A stretch of 64,000 bases of DNA, taken from contig JAEMWC010001606.1 of assembly GCA_016490735.1 (NCBI GenBank), positions 1 through 64,000 of the forward strand, read 5' to 3'. The stretch is from Pachyseris speciosa. Lineage: Eukaryota; Cnidaria; Anthozoa; Scleractinia; Pachyseridae. The notes under the pieces are model-generated. The model was given only the letters and a program-made list of their open reading frames with translations, searched no databases and was not told the origin of the DNA. Each line of letters begins with the position of its first letter. The stretch's first letter is position 1. Shown here in pieces: positions 37,491 through 46,900 of this stretch. Position numbers and translations under genes: made by a program.

Positions 37491-40400
37491 CCTTATTTTA
37501 CTTTGAATTCTGTATCTACAGCAATATGCTAATATCTCCAAAGAAAATAAGTTGTTATAAGTGTTTCTTTGCTTTGTCTTCTGCATGTAATATCCATAGT
37601 CACCTGTATTTATCACTGCCGGCTCATGAATGTGATCACCTGTTTATTTTTTACTGTTTTTAACAGTGCATACTTATATTATTACACTGAAGAATGTTAA
37701 GAGATCTGGCATCTGGGGTCTTATTGGTATTGTCATGGTCATGATCTGGTGTCCTCACTTTTTATATTCACTTGAGTTGAATAGACATGTTAACATCATG
37801 AATGGACAAGGGATTCCATAAGCCCACTGATACCCATGCTCTCCTTCTAATTGTGTGTTTAAAGCACATTTTTCTGTAAAGGCATTAGTTTTCAGTAGCA
37901 CAAAACAATTTACTAATGAGCACTTTTCAGTGGAATTAAGCATTAAAATTATTAATTATGACTAATTTTTCTTCTTCAGTAATGTCACAGTTGCTGAGTC
38001 ACCTGTCAAGCTAGTTTCACAGTCTGCGAATAAAGAGGTCGAAATGGATATTGTGGGTGCACTGGATACATTAACTCCAGTAAGTATTTTCTAAAAATAC
38101 AATCTTGTACACTGCACACTTAAATTAGTTTGGACATCGGAAATTAGCCTTTACACCATGTCCAGTGACTGCCTTGTGACTGCTCACTGAGTTGGTTGTT
38201 TCTCCAATCCAGCAATCCTTTCTGGGAACACTACTCAACACTCCCATGTTACAAGAGAAACTCGCAGAGAATATCAACAAAGTTGTCAGCAGGTATGGAT
38301 GTTTTAACAGTAGAGACAGGTGTAGTTGGAAAAATTAATTTAACCACTATTGTACACTTTGTTGTTTGTAGCATGCATGGCATTTACATGTAATTTCAAT
38401 TTCCTAAGTACCAATAATTTATTTTCTTTAGCTTGCTGTGCAGTCTTTATCTGGTCATATGTTACATGATTACGCATTACATACATGACTTATTTGTCAG
38501 AAGCCTGTCCTAGGCTCTCAGATATTTGGGTTAAGCAATACACCAAGCAAAGAATGAGGAAAGAAACTTGAACAGGGACTGGGGGAGGGGGGCAAAAGGA
38601 ACTCCCCTCTCCCCCCCCCCCCCCTGCCCCACTAATTTTTTTCCGGCATTCTCTCTCACCCCAAATTCTGAAAGCTTGGAACATGCCAATTGGTTGGCTG
38701 TGAGTGGTGGAATATCCTAGGTATATGTTTTCATAACCATTTATGGGTCAGATGTAAATTCATGTGTCGGAAGAACATTCAATAGAACATGGAAATAAAA
38801 GTAACAAGAAAGCAAAATATGCTGATGATCGGCATTTTAGAAGGAATTTCATTCATGGTCCTTCACATGTAACCTGATGTAGTCTACTAGTATGCAACTG
38901 AAACTTGCAGCTTAGTTCTCAGTGCTTACATTTAATGCAATGAATGGTTTGAACCCTTGCAGCTCAAGAGTGCCGGCTGCTGGAGATGAACTTTCTTCGG
39001 ACTCCACTCACAGCATGACAACAACAGAGGCCAGTAGTGAGGATGTATTTATGGCATCAAACCAGGTACAGGTGGCCTCCATTGTCAGAGGGCAGGGGCT
39101 GGATTGGGGGTGAGAGTTAGAGGAAACTGGACATTTAGGCCACCAACCTGGCAGACAGTGGGGGCTGGAGGTTTTAGGTGTTCAGATATAATTTTGAGGA
39201 AGAGAAGTTAGCATAGAAAGATTTTGGCAGTAATTAAAGTTTGACATACCGGTAGCATTAATTTTTTGAATAATGTGTTTCCATCAAATCACATTATACA
39301 GGCTTAAACTACACACTTATGACATAGAGACTTTCTGTCTAAGGGGATTACTTTTGATGTAAATGAATTTTCATCTCAACATACAAAATTTATTGCTCCC
39401 TAGTTCAAAAGATTGAGTGGGATCTGCTTAAAATATTTTGCAATAGTCTGAATGGTGGAAGGTGGAAGCAATGGCCGTCTAGCAGTCTTTTGATGTTTTT
39501 TTTTTTTACATTTAACAATTATCCTGGGAAATCACACAGAATATTGCCTGATACTTATCCAACTCGGCCAGTATCAGACAATATAATTTCCAGAAGATTG
39601 AGCCCGGTAATTGTTTTATTATTCAACATGTTATAACAAAGCACATTTTTCTACTTTTATTGTAAAAAAAGTTGGAAACGCAACCATTCTTCTCAGCAAC
39701 ACACAAACATGCAGTTGTTTTAGTTTTTTTTGTTGTTGTCGTTGTTGTGTCCTAGCTTTGACCGTGATGTAGAATAATAATGTAAACGGCATAAGCTCTC
39801 TTGATGAGCACTATCTGCTCTTAGAGCAAATGCCAAAAAAAATATTGTTTAAATAAAAAAAATAGTTATCTCACAGGATGTCTGTCGAATGCGCATGATG
39901 AATATTGAGCTCACTATGACCATAATTTGGACGTCAGCAATGTGTCTTATTTGTAGGAAAAATGTTTTCTTTTTTTTTAGAGGAGAATTATGTTGTAGGC
40001 GATAGAAGCTGTTTTCATCTTTGTTTTGTCTTGTCTTTTTTTTGGGGGGGGGGGGGGAGTCTAATATTACCCTACTGGCACTCATTTTGGGGTCTGAAAC
40101 TCTGAGCTCACCCGAGCCTCCCCATCCCCATCTTATCCCTACTGGGTTGCCATAGTGCCATAGTTGGGAAAGACTAATTTTCAAGGCCAGGGAAAAGTTT
40201 AGAAATTTTGTCTTCAGTCAGGGAAACTCTAAATTCTAGGTTAAAGTAAGTGGAAATTCAGATAATTTTATTTTTGGCTAGCCTAGAGGTTTGGAAGAGT
40301 TTTCCTGTTGCAAAAGGACAGGTTGTTTCAAAACAGAGTTGATCTTTGGCTGTAATTGAACTTCAAGGCAACGTGGAAGCAAAAGATTGAGATGTCCAAT

Positions 40401-40951
40401 AACTGTTTAAATAAAGACACTTGTCTTATTGCAGGGATGGTTTGTTGTTCTGATTTATTTAGTGGAACATTTTGAACAGAAAATATTATTGTCTGTTTGA
40501 CTGTCATGTGGAACCTTAACAATGTTGTTACTTTTTAAACAAAAGGGTGCTGGAGGTGAGATCCCTGTTAAGGAGATCATGGATCTCATGCAAGCAGACC
40601 CAGCATTTGATGTACTGTTCTCATTTTTTGGACTTGGTAAGGATGACTCCCCATATTTTCTGTTTTATCCATAAATCTAAACTCATTTTCATTGTGACAA
40701 GCAATTACAATTCAGGCCATACCGGTAAGTCCCTGGGACACTGGTCAAACTTGTATGAAAACTAAAAATTAGTTGTTTCTGCTTTCATGTATCTTTTCTT
40801 ACGATGGTAACTGTTGTTCTCCCTTTAGTACATTGCTTGACTTCCCCCTCCCCCACCCCCTCCCAGGCAATGCTGAAACACCGCAGGTCATCCAAGGACT
40901 AATCTTGCTTTGTGCAAAGACCAGGGAAATAGAAAACTGTCCCAAAATTTT

Positions 40952-40989
<38 letters not shown>

Positions 40990-43900
40990 TAATAATATAA
41001 TGTTATGACGTACATTGTTAGTAGCAATATTGTTACAAGTTACCTTTCATTATCCCAAAAGGAGTAACTCAAGTCAATGACATTTAAACCCCCCAAGCAT
41101 TTTATTTCGTTTGCTTGTTTCAAAATATACACCTAAGTGGAGAGAGATACAATGTACGGTACCTGTTTCCAGTAAAACAACAGGATTGTGGAGATCAATC
41201 ATATGCGATTCTTAAAAGCAAGTTTTTCTTGACCTTTAGTGTCAAAAAATCTCTAGAGAATCAACTTGTTTTTCAAACAGATGCATTGGATGCTTTGCCA
41301 TCTGCAACAAACTCAAGCACAGATTTGCCTGGGACACCTGCTGACTCCAATCAAGCTACCAAACCTACCTCCTCACTGCCAGGTTCTGAGTCGCAAATTC
41401 AAGGTACTGTGTGGCTATGTGATAATCATCATAATCATTATTGTTTGACAGCTTTCCTTTCAGAGGTCACAATTTAGGATTTCATCCACAGACCCAAAAG
41501 TTAGAACCACCTTGTAAAACTTTTAAAAAAGCACCACAGGAAAGTACTCGGCTGCTTAACAGCTTTTATTTGAATGGTGATGCTGTGGGATTTCATCCAC
41601 ATACTCAAAAGATAGAACCACCTTGTAAAACTTAATAAACAGCACCACAGGAAAGTACTCAGCTGCTTGGTAGCTTTCATTTCAATGGTCATACTGTGGG
41701 ATTTTATCCCCAGACTCAAATGTTTGAACCACCATGTACTATCAGTATACATGTAATAAACAGCATCACAGGCATCACTATTGTTTTTAGTCTATATAAA
41801 CGACCTCCCTGCGTGCCCCCTATACTCTGTGCCAAGAATGTACGCTGACGATACAAGTCTTACTTTAAGTTCAAATAATCCAGCTGACTTACAATACAAA
41901 TTAAATAGTGACTTAGCCGAAATTAAGACCTGGCTACAAGCTAATAAACTTAGTCTAAATGTCAAAAAAACCAAATATTCCATTATTGGTAGCCATAACA
42001 AATTGGCTAACTTAAACTATCAGTTTGATGTAAAAATCGATGAACATTGTTTAGAAAGAGCTAAAACCTACAAGTATCTTGGTATTGATTTGGATGAGAA
42101 CTTATCTTGGGACTCCCACATTGACAACATTGTCAAAAAAGTATCTGCCAGCCTCGGGGCTATCAGACGTGTTAGAAACTTGGATACCTCACAAATTAAT
42201 GTGATTTGGTAAACTGAAGCCACTCTAAAGGCACTAAGGCCACATGTTAGCGGGCATTCAGGGGTAATGCCGCTACCATGTGGCCTAAGTGCCTTTAGAG
42301 TGGCTTCAGCTTACCAAATCACATTAATTTGTGAGGTATCCTTGTCACTTCAGCCACATCCCACAAGCTTTATGTTTTCACTGCGTGTTAGAAACTTGGT
42401 TCCCAGTGAGACTCTTATTATGATTTATAAAGCTCTCATCCAACTGTACTTTGATTACTGTAGCTCTGTATGGGGCAGCATAGGTGTGTGTCAATCTGAG
42501 AGACCCCAAAAACTACAAAATAGGGCTGCACGTTTAATCACTTTCTCTGACTTAAATATTAGATCGTCCACTTTACTCAGTGACCTCGGTTGGGATTCCC
42601 TGGAGTGAAGGCGTTCTAAGCAACTAGCAATCATTTTGTTTAAGATTCTCCATAATCTTGCTCCGACTCGTTTAAACAGTCTTTTAAAAACTACATCCAG
42701 TGTTCACTCACATAATCTAAGAAATTCAAAATACAACCTTTTCGTTCCTAGACCGAGTACTGAAGCAGGCAAATGAAGTTTTCAATATCGTGGCTCTGTT
42801 CTCTGGAACAGCTTGCCTTTGAGGGCTAAGATTCAGCCAACTATTAGTTCCTTTAAGTCATGCATTTAATTAATATTGATAAGTAGCCATAAGTAATAAA
42901 GAGTATTTATAGCCTTGTAATAGCTATAGCCTATGTAATAGCCTTGTACAGACAATAAACTTAGTTAGATAATTTAATTGGTTATTAAGTAATTAATTAA
43001 TAGAGACCTTAAGATACCCCGATTCTGGTGTATGGGTACGGGTAAATTACTGGTAGCCGTACACGTGAAAAGTGACGGGAACATCGGCTTAAGTTACCCG
43101 GACTAAACAAAGAAGGACTGAAATCATAACTTATTCCCGTTTAGTGAACATGGCGGCTGCCAAGGTTAGGTTTGTAGTCACAATGTTTTATCAGTATCTG
43201 TTCGGCTTTTCTTCAATTTGCTCAGTGTTTTTTTTTCCGCTTAACAAGGTTCCAAATATTTTGTTCCTTGCTTTCAGAAAAGTACGTAGACGAAATGTTG
43301 CTGCTTTATGCCCGTGATAGTAACGATCAGCTCAAAATTCCTGGAAACTGTCCTTTCGAAACATATTTTCCTTTATTTTGACTAGATAAGCTTAAAGGTT
43401 CACAAAAGTGGCTGGTACAATTTTGTCTTCGAAAAGATTTTCTACCACGAACATGTCTCCGCCATTTGTCGCTTCCAATGCTTAATCAGCTGGTTTTTGG
43501 TCAAATGTTTCATGTTAATTAGACTTTACCTGGTACAAACACAAATTAGACAGCACAGTTGACTTACATTTTTGTTCATTTCACGTAAAACATCGTTCGC
43601 TTGTCCTTTACAACTTACCCGTAAGTAAACACGAGTAGAATGCCACGTACCCCAGATAAACGGCTAGGCTACCGGGTAGTGAGATGATGCCATTACCAAA
43701 TATGGTCAAACATGGTGCCCTACCTGTACCCGTACACCGGAATCGGGGTATCTTAAGTTCTCTAATTGTTTTTAAAACATGGCTCGATGGAAGAGCATGT
43801 AAATGAATTGATACCGTGTATAAATAAAGTTTTACTACTACTACTACTACAGGAAAGCTTAGCTCAGTAGCTTTCATTTGAATGACTACGGAACTTAAAC

Positions 43901-46900
43901 CCAAAAAGCTGGAGCCTTTTCACAAGGTACTACAACACTATCAGCCATGAAACTATGTGATATGTGTGGTATATAAATCCATTACCATTACCAATGGTGG
44001 CCCTACAGGATTTCATGATCCACAGACTCAAAACGTGGACCCACTTTGAATACTATACATTAAACAGCACCTCAGGAAAGTTTGCTTTTCGTTTGAATGT
44101 TTAGAAAGGATTTCACTATTGGCATCAAAATTTAGAATCACCCTGTACAGCATACAAAATAAACAGCATCACAGAAAAGTACTATATAATCACGTCATTC
44201 AAATTGTGACAATTTAGCTAGAATTGCAGTTAGCACTACAGGAGAAAGTACTGCCCAGAAGTCAATTATACTTTAATGATGATTGTAATATTAATTTTTA
44301 TTTTTGATGTTTATTACTAACAGTTAATTTGCTTGATTTTGAAAACCTCATGACTTATAATCAGCCACTAACATTGCTGTATTTACAGTTAATATTGAGC
44401 CGTTTCTTATGAACACCTCATCCATATCTTTCAGGCTGTACCCTTGGAGACTTGTCTTCGTTGCCTACAGAAACAATATGTGATTTAGGGTCTGGAATAA
44501 CCACTTTGCGAGGATCAAACGAACAGCTCCACACACCTAATTCTGTGCCTGATGTCAGAAAGGAGAACACCACTCTGCAAGCATCAATCCACCAGCCTGA
44601 TAATCCAAGCAATCCTCCTGCTTCTGATTTGCACTTGTCAGGTTTGTGCAGTTTGTCCCTAATAGCAAGTAATCAGCACATCCATCACTGAGTGGGGCCT
44701 TCCAAGCGACAAGTGACATGGCTCCCAAAATAGGCTTGATCTTCTCCCAAAATACTGACAACCAACGGAAATTGGCAGAAAAAGCGTGACAGTTTCCGAC
44801 CGGGAAAGTTCACTCTCTATTTCTTTTCTTTGTGACAGTGACATTTGTCCCTAACGAAAGAAGTGAGAGACATCATAAACAAGTCACAAAGCAGCACCAG
44901 ACCACCCCTTGGAAGGCCTCCTGGGTTGAAGAGTGGTCTCTTATCTGTTTAGTCATACCCTATTTCTATGTGGGTAGGGTACTATAATTGTTTGTGTTAC
45001 TTGAAAGTGTTTCCTAAGAAAAAGTGGTCACTTGCAAGAGCTCTTAAATACAGCAGATTGACGGAAGAAATGGTTTTGTGGTCAAGTGATTGCTTAAGGA
45101 TCTATATCTGATGCTAGGTTTTGTTGTTATTGTTTGCACAGCTACAAGTATTGTTACAGATGCATTGCTCTTACTGGCTGGAAGCCCTCAGAAGAAAAGT
45201 CCTCCTCGTGCAACAGCAGAGCTCAGTTTGTCAGCAGGGGTTCCTTTATCAGAGCAGCATAAGCCTGATACCCCACCAGTGGAGACTTATTCTACTCATA
45301 GAAGCCTCATAAATGACAAACAACCTTGCAGACAATCTATCGTAAATCAACCTGCTTTAATCACTTCAACTTTGCCTTATGTACGTGCACTCAATTTTAC
45401 AATAACAAATGAACCACCGCCAAGCAAAAGAGGCCGTAAGAAAGGCAGTAAGAATAAGAAGAGCACAAAACAGAGTACAATGATTACTGAACAAAGTAAA
45501 ACCCCTGGAAACAACAAAGGAGGCACAAACAGTGGTAGGACACAAGTAAATGCCAAGAAAACATCTCAACTGACAGTGACATCATCTTCACAAGCTACTT
45601 CATGTTCAACCGTTGTTCCAAGACCTAGCAACAATAGTCAGGTCCTTAACAACAGTGGCAGCACATTTAATCGGGCAATCCTCCCTTGTGCCTCTCCTTC
45701 AAATGCTGTGATGTCAAGTGCATGTCCCAGCCCTTTGCCTTGCAGTTTTGTTAATTGTGTTCCTAGCTGCACCCCACTGCCTGACAATGTTGTTAGCTCC
45801 TCGTCATCACCTGTGAGTCATGCTGATGCAGTTGCACACTCCTTGGGTTTACCTGGAAATCACATTGTTGTGGGGACTAATGCTGGCCTTGCTCCTCTAA
45901 ACGTCAACATTCCCACACGCCCTAATCCTTCACCTGTTAATTTTACCACTTCCAGTTCATTTCAAACCCCGACAGTCTCTACTCCATCCAGTTTTCTTAG
46001 TTGTTCTTCCCCTGCTCATCTCACCACATTGTACCCTTCCCAAACTCCTTCCGTTGGGTATGTTGTGAACTCAACCATTTGTCCAACCCCTTCATCCACT
46101 TGTCCAGGCAGTGAAGGCTTCAACCACGTCCCATCATCCTCCAGTCATAACCCCTCCAATGTTCCTGAGCTTTCGAGAACGACATCAGCACAACATGTTG
46201 TCAATGCTGTAACAACATTGAGCTCTGTTGGACTTCCCAAGGCTGTTGTACCTGGACATTTCACACACTCCAGAGTGCTGAATGCAACAACCAGTCCTGG
46301 AAATTCAATTAGCATTCAAAGTGACCATAGGAACCAAGCAGTTAATTCAGGCAGTGATGATCTGTCATCACCAGCAGAACCTCTGTCATTGGAAGCATCC
46401 AATTTGTTGCAAACGTTTGCATTAAAACATGTAAATTCTCTGTCAAACTCTTCTGCTCCACAAACTCTTGCACCAGGCTCAAAGACTGGCGAGGTTGGGA
46501 TTGAAGGCTCACAAAACAACAGGCCTATCTCAACTGAGAATTCTGCAATAAGTCAACCTTTAAAGGAAAAATCAGCATCTTTGGAGAACACGAGTGTCTC
46601 TGAAGACAACACTGTGGTTATGAGTGAAAAACAGTTAGCTCACGGTTCATCTCCTGCAAATTCGCTGGAGCAGGAATCAAGGTTGGCTGGAGCAAGTTTA
46701 CAAAATTTGCAAGGAAGTGAGAATGGCAGCACTTCCTCCTTGGAAATATTGAATGAAGAATGCAGTGAAAATATGAAAGAAAACTCCACTAGTTTCCCAA
46801 ATTCACAAATAAACAGTGAGAGGGAAATGCAAGGATCAACTAATTTACAGGGAAAACGGCAAAGGGATGCTATTCAACCACTGAAGGTAAAAGATAAACT

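Larger units (their letters stand above)
41460..44190. repeat. Split minisatellite with about 120-bp period in NPAT intron 12
   Basis: Three diverged units at 41465-41775 share GGATTTCATCCACAGAC, GAACCACCTTGTAAAAC, AACAGCACCACAGGAAAGTA and GCTTTCATTTGAATG. Further units resume at 43852-43925 and 43995-44190. The central part was displaced by a LINE fragment (41780-42960) and a MITE (43003-43762), so the array predates both. Confidence 0.65.
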
